Below, piece by piece: positions 9,401 through 16,750 of a DNA stretch of 53,581 nt. Under the pieces are notes generated by a model. The model was not told where the DNA came from, searched no databases, and was given only the letters and a program-made list of their open reading frames with translations. Source of the DNA: Bacteroidaceae bacterium (lineage in GTDB: Bacteria > Bacteroidota > Bacteroidia > Bacteroidales > Bacteroidaceae); NCBI GenBank assembly GCA_017507385.1, contig JAFWAX010000037.1, positions 1-53,581 on the forward strand, in the 5' to 3' direction. Position 1 is the first letter of the stretch. Each line of letters starts with the position of its first letter. A program made the position numbers and the translations under genes.

Positions 9401-9996
9401 CAAGCGTACAGTTAATAGATACTGTCGGTTACATTAGACTGCCTAATTTCTATTCTGAGGATTTTGCCATAGCAAAAGCAATAAATTCCCATTTGTATAG
9501 TGAAATATTCCTCATATATTTTGCTAAGAATGATATTAGAATCATCAACCAGAAAGGTCTATTTTCACTTGATGATTTAATTGCGATTCAAAAAACATAT
9601 GGAAAAAAGGATGCTGTATCACTTTTTGAAATCAATGATAGCATATCTCAAATGCCACTTATTGTTACTCGGACAGAGCAAGATGGATTGGCTCGGCAAG
9701 CGGACATTGAAGGTTCGTATGTAATGTTGGAATATAATGATTGGAATATGCATAAAGGACTGGAAGGGATATCCGAAACAATTGAATCTGGGAAAAATAG
9801 GGAAAAGCGTGTAGTGCTTATGAAAATACATTGGAATAGGGACAATAGTTTTGGTTACTTTGATTCACCACAAACATATTTTTTTGCAGAAGGTGTTCTT
9901 GGAATGAGAATAATGGATTGGAATGTAACGCAGTCTCTTTATGACCGTGCTGCTTCTGCATATGAAAAATTTAAGTTTGAAAATAAACGTAAATGA
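6424..9996 (+). CDS. Large exported protein with YD-like repeats and two PDZ-like segments, partner of the STAND NTPase
   Basis: This 1190-residue protein begins with a clear signal peptide (MGNRFLYTIMFIVVSLIANAQ, cleavage likely after NAQ). Residues about 120-650 contain many short repeats such as YDTNGEL, YDKNG, YDEDG, YDKEGNQ and YDKKGN, resembling YD or WG-type beta repeats. A PDZ-like segment follows at about 665-740 (AYKNGLLDGDIILKYGDW). A second similar one lies near 1085-1140 (RQADIEGSYVMLEYNDW). The region between is unrecognised. It starts two bases after the STAND stop, so it belongs to the same operon. The repeats and PDZ-like end resemble the extracytoplasmic half of the STAND protein, suggesting the two meet in the periplasm or at the outer membrane. 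I know of no named family for the whole protein. Confidence 0.7.
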   Translation: MGNRFLYTIMFIVVSLIANAQVELKTKKIGSIQQKQEERTNSDKKGHGGRGGVIIERIKNLKADRVELYSNVIKRFGRWEGYGKPISLDYASHLRHYYKLTFIGNSKHPNRMQAYDGYHQLTNDHTIGTYLVDQTSDKDKDADSIWIDKLKNVAQWDFVYNEKGDISIERAYDTNGELVYSFYPVKIGNRVAGTFTDAWGMPAKLRKTGGAQVVYVSYDKNGFESLHEFYDEDGFRQKNRDGAYMSRMTNRTDGLILTKASCNIVGQRMIDIFGNCGMQAEYDKEGNQLYDINMDDKWNPVRVKSGNDPFYYNMIKRKYEYDKYKRVVKISFVDLNNKPDTNSVGIHSQNITYSDRGRVTSFSNRDLKGNLCTNPYDGMSRWENEFDKDGRIVCLKNYGDSTILSKGNYKEMYWTYDKKGNEISHLYIDFNGDSISGICYAKESYGLRKLSPNDVRPNDYVEIRKFLNSNQIVKIEYDTKGNQTLWEYSDLKGNAIAPYGYWKDITTYDYYGDSLIIQTECYLDSLGNLIQMKDKNWAIRRDVNKYKEGKHITGDVFLYNVDSTFYNGWRNIYDGEGHKIGEAALNKYGNISRTGRALYHHCSIEYDIKGTKIASYVAYDEFNEPAYFEEEEGVSHYQNYSNGNHVYYDEYGNQIDDMEAFTDSLPAVMSISIMDSVAYKNGLLDGDIILKYGDWCTSLDMQNKESYNKFYFKLIEFADREKDIYILRHEPNKKRSIILKKSLPVGTIQELGFFPQLIYYTAQERLRHEKTLNEFLKEKGLTSLGSNMTSDETHRIYICKPNRIKGYIPTFGDAAPHHYNPSVVLSMAKYVKRDSIIVADKYWNLGMGTDTLANILTSEDVSKYYISVSTNLKDSHDGFPYYSNAHEWGLVDVNNEQYARIMGINDNFIRRRGDSFNPAFRSTGKITTKRKNHKISPAEFFNRLKKKPEVVYTPHALGFINNDSLRLPKCFKDMELIYIGKAQCSNLCSEIEASVQLIDTVGYIRLPNFYSEDFAIAKAINSHLYSEIFLIYFAKNDIRIINQKGLFSLDDLIAIQKTYGKKDAVSLFEINDSISQMPLIVTRTEQDGLARQADIEGSYVMLEYNDWNMHKGLEGISETIESGKNREKRVVLMKIHWNRDNSFGYFDSPQTYFFAEGVLGMRIMDWNVTQSLYDRAASAYEKFKFENKRK

Positions 9997-10596
9997 GTGA
10001 TAGAAAGTATATTTTAAATTACTCACTAAAACCTAAAATCCGCAACAAATAGTGATGTAGACTACATTTTGCAGTTTGCCTCTCCATCTGACGATTGCCT
10101 TGCCACTGCAGACGTGATTATGTATGGGTAGCGCCCACCTTCCCCTTACCCCGTCAGGCATTACAGGGGCTTTATGCTGTCGTTAACCTGCGAATTCAGT
10201 TTTTCACCCGCCAGTGAGTGTGTAATCCTTCTATAAATGATTTGTAAAAGGTTACTGCGTAAACGGCATTCTTATAAAAAATGACATCCATGTTGGTAAG
10301 TCTTGGTCGTATCGTATAATTAGGTGTAAATCGTCTTTCCTAAAAAAGGAACCTACATAATACAACCCATCCAAATCAAGAAAAATCATCAAGTTTGTGA
10401 TTTTTTCTGTGTTTTCTTTTGGTTATTTGGGGAGAAATTCATACCTTTTTAGTGATTTTGTAACATGTTGATTATCAATGGTTGTTTCCGTTTTTGCGAC
10501 ATGTGTGCAACATCCGGTGCTAACGCATTGATAGTCAGTTAAAGTCGTTTTTGAGGAAGTTAAGTAAACCAAAATTAAAGCGACAAATAATGCAAT
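9997..10596. other. 600-base intergenic region at the end of the AT-rich island
   Basis: No gene is visible. The first part (10,010-10,230) has higher GC content and short repeats but no long frame; it could be the end of a mobile element. Nothing resembling a transposase or integrase gene is present on either strand. The region marks the change from AT-rich defence genes to the GC-richer leu operon. Confidence 0.4.
10055..10067. repeat. Perfect palindrome ATGTAG-A-CTACAT, possible recombination or binding site
   Basis: Six-base arms surround one central base. The site lies about 60 bases after the last defence gene, where composition changes, and is followed by TTTTGCA. It could be part of an attachment site or a regulator site. 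No second copy was spotted elsewhere in the window, so the role is open. Confidence 0.3.
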
Positions 10597-10635
10597 CGAA
10601 ATAGGGTGTGACTCAATGAGTTGCGCTCTATTTCG
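10597..10635. repeat. 18-bp stem hairpin upstream of the leu promoter
   Basis: CGAAATAGGGTGTGACTC (10597-10614) pairs with GAGTTGCGCTCTATTTCG (10618-10635) across a 3-base loop. The only three deviations from perfect pairing are G-U type, so as RNA of this polarity the stem is complete. No U-run follows on either side, so it is not a standard terminator. It may be a small dispersed hairpin element or the end of an RNA. Confidence 0.5.
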
Positions 10636-10687
10636 GTTGATATAATGGTCACATCTGGGAGAGTACAAGAAAAAACGATCAAATTAT

Positions 10688-10718
10688 TTTGTTTTTTTCT
10701 CAACTTTCACTACCTTTG
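10688..10718 (+). promoter_or_regulatory. Promoter of the leucine operon
   Basis: TTTG at 10688-10691, exactly 19 bases, then TACCTTTG at 10711-10718. This is an ideal Bacteroidetes housekeeping promoter. Transcription would begin near 10725, giving a leader of about 210 bases that contains the leader peptide and attenuator. Confidence 0.8.
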
Positions 10719-10734
10719 CACCAAATTCAGAATC

Positions 10735-10830
10735 ATGGCAACTTTTAGTAACACCGCACTTCTAAACCTTCTATCACTTCGACTTACAGGGTCGGAGGTG
10801 AGAAAGGTGTGCGTGTTCTATCAGGCATAA
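10735..10830 (+). CDS. leuL: Leucine leader peptide (attenuation)
   Basis: A 31-residue open frame starts ten to fifteen bases into the predicted transcript. It contains the run ALLNLLSLRLT, with six leucines within nine residues encoded by CTT and CTA. Its stop is followed after 19 bases by an attenuator hairpin and then leuA. Stalling of ribosomes on the leucine codons when charged tRNA-Leu is scarce would control read-through. The peptide itself probably has no other function. The longer frame from 10621 begins before the promoter and is not plausible. Confidence 0.8.
   Translation: MATFSNTALLNLLSLRLTGSEVRKVCVFYQA
10766..10808 (+). promoter_or_regulatory. Protector and antiterminator segments of the leu attenuator
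   Basis: GAGAAAGGT (10800-10808) is perfectly complementary to ACCTTTCTC (10851-10859), the left arm of the terminator, so it can act as antiterminator. The leucine-codon region ACCTTCTATCAC (10766-10777) can in turn pair imperfectly with GTGAGAAAGGT (10798-10808) and act as protector. A ribosome stalled on the Leu codons would free the antiterminator and allow leuA transcription. Confidence 0.7.
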
Positions 10831-10849
10831 CAAAACAAAAACAATGTTT

Positions 10850-10883
10850 AACCTTTCTCGCAACCGTGGGGAAGGTTTTGTTT
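10850..10883 (+). terminator. Attenuator terminator ahead of leuA
   Basis: AACCTTTCTC (10850-10859) pairs with GGGGAAGGTT (10868-10877) through ten base pairs, two of them G-U, with the loop GCAACCGT. TTGTTTTT follows at once. It sits between the leader peptide stop and the leuA start at 10939. Confidence 0.8.
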
Positions 10884-10938
10884 TTGTATGACAGTGCCTG
10901 TGCCTTCTTGTTGTGAGACATAAAAAATTAAATATAAA

Positions 10939-12438
10939 ATGGCAGACAGATTATTTATTTTCGACACCACGCTACGCGACGGCGAGCAAGTGCCTGGATG
11001 TCAGCTCAACACGGTTGAGAAGATTCAGGTGGCAAAGCAATTGGAAGCTTTGGGCGTGGATGTAATTGAGGCTGGTTTCCCTATTTCCAGTCCTGGTGAC
11101 TTCAATAGTGTAGTGGAAATTTCCAAGGCTGTTACATGGCCTACCATCTGTGCGCTGACTCGCGCTGTGGAGAAGGATATTGATGTGGCTGCTGAAGCTC
11201 TGCAATATGCAAAGCGCAAGCGTATCCACACTGGTATCGGAACTTCACCTTCACACATCAAGTATAAGTTCAACTCAACTCCAGAAGAAATTATTGAACG
11301 CGCTGTAGCTGCTGTCAAGTATGCTAAGCGTTATGTGGAGGATGTTGAGTTCTATGCAGAAGACGCAGGCCGTACAGACAACGAGTATCTGGCACGTGTG
11401 ATTGATGCTGTAACTAAGGCTGGTGCGACTGTATGTAACATCCCCGACACAACAGGTTTCCGTGTTCCCAATGAATATCACGAGAAAATCAAGTACCTCT
11501 ATGAACACGTAGATGCTTTTGCCGCAGGCAAGTCAATTCTCTCCACCCACTGCCACAATGACCTCGGCATGGCAACTGCAAACACTGTTGCCGGCGTCTT
11601 GGCTGGTGCGCGTCAGGTAGAGGTTACCATCAATGGTATTGGTGAGCGTGCCGGCAACACTTCTTTGGAAGAGGTTGCAATGATTTTCAAGACTCATCCC
11701 GACCTCGGCATTGAGACCAACATCAACACAACCAAGATTTATCCTACAAGCCGCATGGTGTCAAGTCTCATGAACATGCCTGTACAGCCCAACAAGGCAA
11801 TTGTGGGAAAGAATGCATTTGCGCACTCCAGCGGTATTCACCAGGACGGCGTGCTGAAGAATGCGTCAACTTACGAAATCATGGATCCTAAGGATGTGGG
11901 TATCGATGACAATGCTATCGTGCTGACAGCTCGAAGCGGCCGCGCAGCATTGAAGCACCGCCTGCACGTGAATGGAGTAGAAGTTGAAGGCGAAAAGCTT
12001 GACAAGATCTATGAGGCATTCCTCAAACTGGCCGACCGCAAGAAGGAAGTGACAGACGACGACATCCTTGTACTGGCTGGCGCAGATCGCACTGACACTC
12101 ACAACATCAAGCTCGACTATCTGCAGGTGACTACAGGTATGGGCGTGAAGAGCGTCGCTTCTATCGGCTTAGCTATCTCAAACGAGCACTTTGAAGCTGC
12201 AGCATCAGGCAACGGCCCTGTAGATGCTGCCATCAAGGCTCTCAAGCAGATTATCAAACGTGAAATGACCCTCAAGGAATTCACCATTCAGGCTATTTCA
12301 AAGGGTTCTGACGATATGGGTAAAGTGCACATGCAGGTTGAGTATGATGGTCATATTTATTATGGTTTTGGCGCAAACACCGACATTGTGACAGCTTCCA
12401 TCGAGGCATACATCGACTGCATCAACAAGTTTAGATAG
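10939..12438 (+). CDS. leuA: 2-isopropylmalate synthase
   Basis: This 499-residue enzyme condenses acetyl-CoA with 2-ketoisovalerate in the first committed step of leucine synthesis. The N-terminal TIM barrel starts with [13 protein letters not shown] and carries the metal-binding HCHND near residue 206. [14 protein letters not shown] follows, and [11 protein letters not shown] lies in the same barrel. The C-terminal LeuA regulatory domain (about 370-499) should bind leucine for feedback inhibition. Length matches the long bacterial form. It is the first structural gene after a leucine attenuator and is followed by leuC and leuD, so the assignment is firm. Confidence 0.95.
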   Translation: MADRLFIFDTTLRDGEQVPGCQLNTVEKIQVAKQLEALGVDVIEAGFPISSPGDFNSVVEISKAVTWPTICALTRAVEKDIDVAAEALQYAKRKRIHTGIGTSPSHIKYKFNSTPEEIIERAVAAVKYAKRYVEDVEFYAEDAGRTDNEYLARVIDAVTKAGATVCNIPDTTGFRVPNEYHEKIKYLYEHVDAFAAGKSILSTHCHNDLGMATANTVAGVLAGARQVEVTINGIGERAGNTSLEEVAMIFKTHPDLGIETNINTTKIYPTSRMVSSLMNMPVQPNKAIVGKNAFAHSSGIHQDGVLKNASTYEIMDPKDVGIDDNAIVLTARSGRAALKHRLHVNGVEVEGEKLDKIYEAFLKLADRKKEVTDDDILVLAGADRTDTHNIKLDYLQVTTGMGVKSVASIGLAISNEHFEAAASGNGPVDAAIKALKQIIKREMTLKEFTIQAISKGSDDMGKVHMQVEYDGHIYYGFGANTDIVTASIEAYIDCINKFR

Positions 12439-12446
12439 AACGGTTA

Positions 12447-12511
12447 TGCAATTATTCGGTTATATGGTTATGCGGTCTTGAAGCCGCACAACCATATAAT
12501 TGCAAATTGCA
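12447..12511. repeat. Long imperfect hairpin between leuA and leuC
   Basis: TTATATGGTTATGCGG (12460-12475) pairs with CCGCACAACCATATAA (12484-12499), 15 of 16 positions. Outside it, TGCAATT (12447-12453) pairs with AATTGCA (12505-12511). No U-run follows, so it is probably an mRNA stability or partial attenuation structure, or a small inserted repeat, rather than a terminator. Confidence 0.6.
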
Positions 12512-12531
12512 GAACTATAAAACCGCAGATT

Positions 12532-13923
12532 ATGGGAAAGACATTATTCGACAAAATTTGGGACGCTCACGTGGTACAGAATGTGGAGGATGGGCCAACA
12601 CAGCTCTACATTGACCGCTTGTATGCACATGAAGTGACAAGTCCACAAGCGTTTGACACGTTGAGAGATAAGAACATCAAGGTATTCCGCCCAGACCATG
12701 TAGTGGCAATGCCTGACCACAATACGCCATCCGACCAGCAAGAAGTTATCCACGACCCTGTGGGACGCAAGCAAGTGGAGGCACTCAAGGCTAATTGTGC
12801 AGAGTTCGGCATCAAGCATTTCGACATGGGAACCAAAGACAACGGCATCATCCATGTCGTGGGGCCAGAAAAAGCACTTTCATTGCCAGGCATGACTATT
12901 GTTTGCGGCGACTCTCATACATCTACACACGGTGCTGTAGGAGCCATCGCAATGGGTATCGGCACCAGCGAAGTGGCACAAGTCTTGGCATCACAGTGCA
13001 TCCTGCAAAGCAAGCCCAAGACCATGCGCATCAACATTGAAGGCACACTGCCAGAAGGTACGACAGCCAAAGACGTTGCGCTTTACATCATGGCACAGAT
13101 GACCACATCTGGCGCAACAGGATATGCTGTGGAATATGCAGGTTCTGCCGTACGCAACATGAGCATGGAGGGACGTTTGACCCTTTCCAACCTCTCAATC
13201 GAAATGGGGTCACGCGCAGGCTTGATTGCACCAGACGAAATCACATTTGCTTATTTGAAAGATCGCGAATATGCTCCTAAAGGCGCAAACTGGGATAAGG
13301 CTGTAGAAGAGTGGAAGAAGCTTTACAGCGACTCAGACGCCATTTTTGACAAGGAAGTCACTTATCAGGCTGAAGACATCGCTCCTCGCATCACTTACGG
13401 AACAAATCCTGGTGCAGGTATCGCCATCGATGGCAATATCCCCACATTGGAAGATATTGCGGAGAAAGATCGCAGCCAGTTCCTGGATATGCTCGAATAT
13501 ATGCAATTCGAGCCTGGACAAAAACTCGAAGGCGTTCCTGTCGATTACTGTTTCCTCGGCGCTTGCACCAACGGCCGCATAGAAGACTTCCGCGCTTTTG
13601 CCTCTGTGGTGAAAGGCAAAAAGAAGGCAAACCATGTTGTTGCATGGCTTGTGCCTGGTTCATGGCTTGTACGCCAGCAGATTATTGACGAAGGCATTGA
13701 CAAGATTCTGGAAGAGGCTGGTTTTGAACTCCGTCTCCCCTCTTGTTCTTCATGTCTCGCAATGAACCCCGACAAGGTACCAGCAGGCAAACTCTCCATT
13801 TCTACCAGCAACCGCAACTTCGTTGGACGCCAGGGACCGGGCGCACGCACCATCCTTGCTTCACCATTGGTTGTGGCCGCATCAGCAATCACAGGAGTAG
13901 TAACTGACCCAAGAAAACTGTAA
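12532..13923 (+). CDS. leuC: 3-isopropylmalate dehydratase large subunit
   Basis: This 463-residue aconitase-family subunit isomerises 2- to 3-isopropylmalate together with LeuD. The start chosen, [15 protein letters not shown], is the conserved LeuC N-terminus. A frame extension back to 12478 would run into the intercistronic hairpin and is unlikely. Iron-sulphur cluster cysteines are visible in [13 protein letters not shown] (near residue 340) and SCSSCLAM (near residue 400). [10 protein letters not shown] and the C-terminal [12 protein letters not shown] are family motifs. leuD starts four bases after its stop. Confidence 0.95.
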   Translation: MGKTLFDKIWDAHVVQNVEDGPTQLYIDRLYAHEVTSPQAFDTLRDKNIKVFRPDHVVAMPDHNTPSDQQEVIHDPVGRKQVEALKANCAEFGIKHFDMGTKDNGIIHVVGPEKALSLPGMTIVCGDSHTSTHGAVGAIAMGIGTSEVAQVLASQCILQSKPKTMRINIEGTLPEGTTAKDVALYIMAQMTTSGATGYAVEYAGSAVRNMSMEGRLTLSNLSIEMGSRAGLIAPDEITFAYLKDREYAPKGANWDKAVEEWKKLYSDSDAIFDKEVTYQAEDIAPRITYGTNPGAGIAIDGNIPTLEDIAEKDRSQFLDMLEYMQFEPGQKLEGVPVDYCFLGACTNGRIEDFRAFASVVKGKKKANHVVAWLVPGSWLVRQQIIDEGIDKILEEAGFELRLPSCSSCLAMNPDKVPAGKLSISTSNRNFVGRQGPGARTILASPLVVAASAITGVVTDPRKL

Positions 13924-13927
13924 CACT

Positions 13928-15076
13928 ATGGCTAAAGAAAAATTTGACATTATCCAGTCAACCTGCATTCCCATTCAGATTGACAACTGCAATACCGACC
14001 TCATCATCCCTGCTCGCTATCTGGCAAGCACTACACGTGATCCGCAGTTCTTTGGCGATGCTTTCATGCACGACCTTCGTTTCGACGCAGAAGGCAATCC
14101 CGTGGCTGATTTCGTGATGAACCAGCCCGACTTTTCAGAAGCACCTCGCAAGGGTGTACACGAAATCATCGTTGGCGGACAGAACTGGGGTTCTGGCTCA
14201 TCTCGTGAACATGCCGCATGGGCCATTGCTGGCTATGGCGTTCGTGTTGTCATTTCCAGTTCCTTTGCAGACATCCATCGCAACAACCTCTTGAACTGCT
14301 TCGTGCTCCCTGTCATTGTGAGCAAGGAATTCCAACAGGAACTTTTCGACAGCATTGCCGCCAATCCCCAGACAGAGGTAAAGGTTGACATACCTAACCA
14401 AACTGTGACAAACCTTGCCACAGGTCATTCTGAGCATTTCGACATCAACTCTTACAAGAAATATTGCCTCATGAATGCCTACGACGACATCGATTTCCTT
14501 CTTTCAAACACCGAGAAAATCGAGGCTTACGAACAGCAAGGAAAGGAAGTAGAGGCTAAGGAAGAATGCACAGAAGTCACTAAACCTTCTTCCGAGAGCA
14601 CTCTGCCTGCACCTGCAACAAAAGAAAATCAGGAAGTGGCAGTAAATACAGTTGATGAGCAAAAGACAATAAAGCCTTTCAGGAAATTGCCCATTGACCG
14701 AGGCCTGACCAAGATGATTCTATTCGGAATCATCACGTTAGGAATCTACAACATCATCGTCATGACGAAGATTTCACGGGAAATCAACATCGTTGCAAGC
14801 AAACATGACGGCAGAACAACCACCAATGCTCTTTGGATTATTCTCCTCTGGAGCTGGCTAACAGGCGGCATTGCTTCCATTGTTTGGACACACTGCATCT
14901 GCAACCGCATCGGCAATGAACTTCAGCGTCGTCAGGTACCAAAGACTTTTGGTGCGTCAGACTACTGGCTCTGGTACATCTTAGGTTCTTTAATTTTCAT
15001 CGGTCCATTCGTCTTCATTCATAAGTTCATGCATGCCATGAATCATCTGAATGCTGACTACAACCAGAAAGGATAA
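13928..15076 (+). CDS. leuD: 3-isopropylmalate dehydratase small subunit fused to a DUF4234-like membrane domain
   Basis: Residues 1-200 are a complete LeuD subunit, with GGQNWGSGSSREHA at 83-96 and the usual swivelling-domain core. LeuD proteins are usually about 200 residues, but this frame continues to 382. A polar linker (about 201-250, rich in Glu, Ser, Thr) leads to a domain with three hydrophobic segments at about 262-281, 300-322 and 344-366. Its motifs, LGIYNIIVMTKISREINIVA and NRIGNELQRR, are typical of DUF4234 membrane proteins. No stop or second start with good spacing separates them, so this appears to be a real fusion that would anchor the dehydratase to the inner membrane. An assembly error merging two genes is the main alternative. 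Confidence 0.9.
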   Translation: MAKEKFDIIQSTCIPIQIDNCNTDLIIPARYLASTTRDPQFFGDAFMHDLRFDAEGNPVADFVMNQPDFSEAPRKGVHEIIVGGQNWGSGSSREHAAWAIAGYGVRVVISSSFADIHRNNLLNCFVLPVIVSKEFQQELFDSIAANPQTEVKVDIPNQTVTNLATGHSEHFDINSYKKYCLMNAYDDIDFLLSNTEKIEAYEQQGKEVEAKEECTEVTKPSSESTLPAPATKENQEVAVNTVDEQKTIKPFRKLPIDRGLTKMILFGIITLGIYNIIVMTKISREINIVASKHDGRTTTNALWIILLWSWLTGGIASIVWTHCICNRIGNELQRRQVPKTFGASDYWLWYILGSLIFIGPFVFIHKFMHAMNHLNADYNQKG

Positions 15077-15104
15077 TTAACGCACCCCTCGGGTTCGAAG
15101 CACC

Positions 15105-15142
15105 GTACCCCTCGGGTCCGACATGTCGGACTCGAGGGGTAC
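15105..15142. terminator. Bidirectional terminator between leuD and the sodium symporter
   Basis: GTACCCCTCGGGTCCGAC (15105-15122) pairs with GTCGGACTCGAGGGGTAC (15125-15142), 17 of 18 positions, followed by TTTTAT on the plus strand. A partial copy of the left arm (CACCCCTCGGGTTCGA) lies just upstream at 15083-15098. The two genes converge here, so it can serve both. Confidence 0.8.
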
Positions 15143-15178
15143 GCTTTTATACATATAAAATGGAATGAATTTCCCTGA

Positions 15179-16735
15179 TTACTGATAGCACTTCCAAACA
15201 CTGTCCAATTTTGCCTTTGGCAGCTTCTTCGTGACAAGGCTCACAAGGATGACAACAGGGAACCCTCCAACCATGGCGATGGCACCACAGTCAATTGGAT
15301 TAATTGGATTGCCAAGAAGCATATTGACGACCGTGAAGCCTACTCCCCAGATAAAGCATGCCCAAACAGAAGATGCTGTGACACCACGCCAATAGAGTCC
15401 GAGAAGGAATGGAGCAAGGAATGCTCCAGCCAATGCTCCCCAGCTGATACCCATGAGCTGAGCAATGAGTGCAGGCGGATTGAGAGCAATGAGCACGGAT
15501 ATAGTGATGAAAAAAACAATGAGAACACGCATCACAACAACTTTGCGACGCTCTTTCTTGATAGCCACTTCTTCATCTATTTCGCCTTCCTTCACTTCGT
15601 CAGCATCAGCCCGTTTATCACGATAGATAAGGTCCAGAGTCATTGTTGACGAAGAAGTCAGCACAAGGGCTGCAAGGGTTGACATGGAAGCCGAAAGCAC
15701 AAGCACCATGACAAGACCAATGAGCAGATCTGAATTGACTGCCGTATTAAGCATTGTTGGAATGATATCGTCATACTTGTAACTATGGCGAACCTCATTC
15801 CATGCAGGTTCGCTGAACAGACGTCCGAAACCACCTAAGAAATAACAGCCACCGGCAACAATGAGGGCAAAGATTGTCGAGATGATAGTACCACGTTTAA
15901 TGGCGCTTTTATCTGTTATTGAATAAAATTTTCCTACCATCTGAGGCAATCCCCATGTACCAAGCGAAGTCAGCACCACAACGCCAAGCAGACTCATTGC
16001 ATTAGGGCCGAACCATGAAGCGAAATCACCTGGCTGAAAATTCTGATAAAGCGAGCTTTCAAGGTCGTGAGCCGTAGGGACAACTTCCTTCATCTTATGG
16101 AAAGCCTCGACCAATCCACCTTGACTGTTGAGGATTACACAAATGACAGCAATGATGCCACCCAGCATGATGAGTCCCTGTATAAAGTCATTGACAGCTG
16201 TTGCCTTATAGCCACCGAGAATCACATAGACTGAAGTCAGCAATGCCATAATGATGATACAATATTCGTAAGGAATACCAAAACCCATATCAAAAAGCTT
16301 TGAGAGTCCGCTATATACACCTGCCGTATATGGAATCAGGAAGACAAATGCGATGATAGAAGCAGCGATTCTCAAGCCTTGATTGGCATATCGCGTCCCA
16401 AAAAAATCAGGCATCGTGCGAGAATTAAGATGCTGCGTCATCTGCTTGGTGCGCTGTCCCAATATAAGCCATGCCAACAACGAGCCAATGATGGCATTTC
16501 CCACACCAATCCACGAACTTGCTATGCCGTATTTCCATCCGAACTGACCAGCATATCCCACAAATACAACCGCTGAAAAATAGCTCGTTCCATAAGAGAA
16601 CGCAGAAAGCCATGGACCTACAGAGCGGCCACCCAGCACAAAGCCGTCCACACTATTAGCCTGTTTGCGCGAGAGAATTCCCACCGCAATAGTCAAGCCT
16701 ATAAAAATCAGAGTAATTAATACTTTAACAAACAT
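15179..16735 (-). CDS. Sodium:solute symporter (SSS family)
   Basis: This 518-residue inner-membrane protein has about thirteen hydrophobic segments. SSS-type features include GFVLGGRSVGPWLSAFSYG near the N-terminus, ILGGYKATAVNDFIQGLIM in the middle (the PutP/SGLT signature zone) and LSASMSTLAALVLTSSST, which carries the conserved sodium-site serines and threonines. A charged cytoplasmic loop (DKRADADEVKEGEIDEEVAIKKERR) separates later helices. It starts 15 bases after the porin stop, so the two form one operon. The solute cannot be read from sequence; candidates are amino acids, organic acids or sugars. Confidence 0.85.
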   Translation of the reverse strand: MFVKVLITLIFIGLTIAVGILSRKQANSVDGFVLGGRSVGPWLSAFSYGTSYFSAVVFVGYAGQFGWKYGIASSWIGVGNAIIGSLLAWLILGQRTKQMTQHLNSRTMPDFFGTRYANQGLRIAASIIAFVFLIPYTAGVYSGLSKLFDMGFGIPYEYCIIIMALLTSVYVILGGYKATAVNDFIQGLIMLGGIIAVICVILNSQGGLVEAFHKMKEVVPTAHDLESSLYQNFQPGDFASWFGPNAMSLLGVVVLTSLGTWGLPQMVGKFYSITDKSAIKRGTIISTIFALIVAGGCYFLGGFGRLFSEPAWNEVRHSYKYDDIIPTMLNTAVNSDLLIGLVMVLVLSASMSTLAALVLTSSSTMTLDLIYRDKRADADEVKEGEIDEEVAIKKERRKVVVMRVLIVFFITISVLIALNPPALIAQLMGISWGALAGAFLAPFLLGLYWRGVTASSVWACFIWGVGFTVVNMLLGNPINPIDCGAIAMVGGFPVVILVSLVTKKLPKAKLDSVWKCYQ

Positions 16736-16750
16736 AATTTTTATGATATT

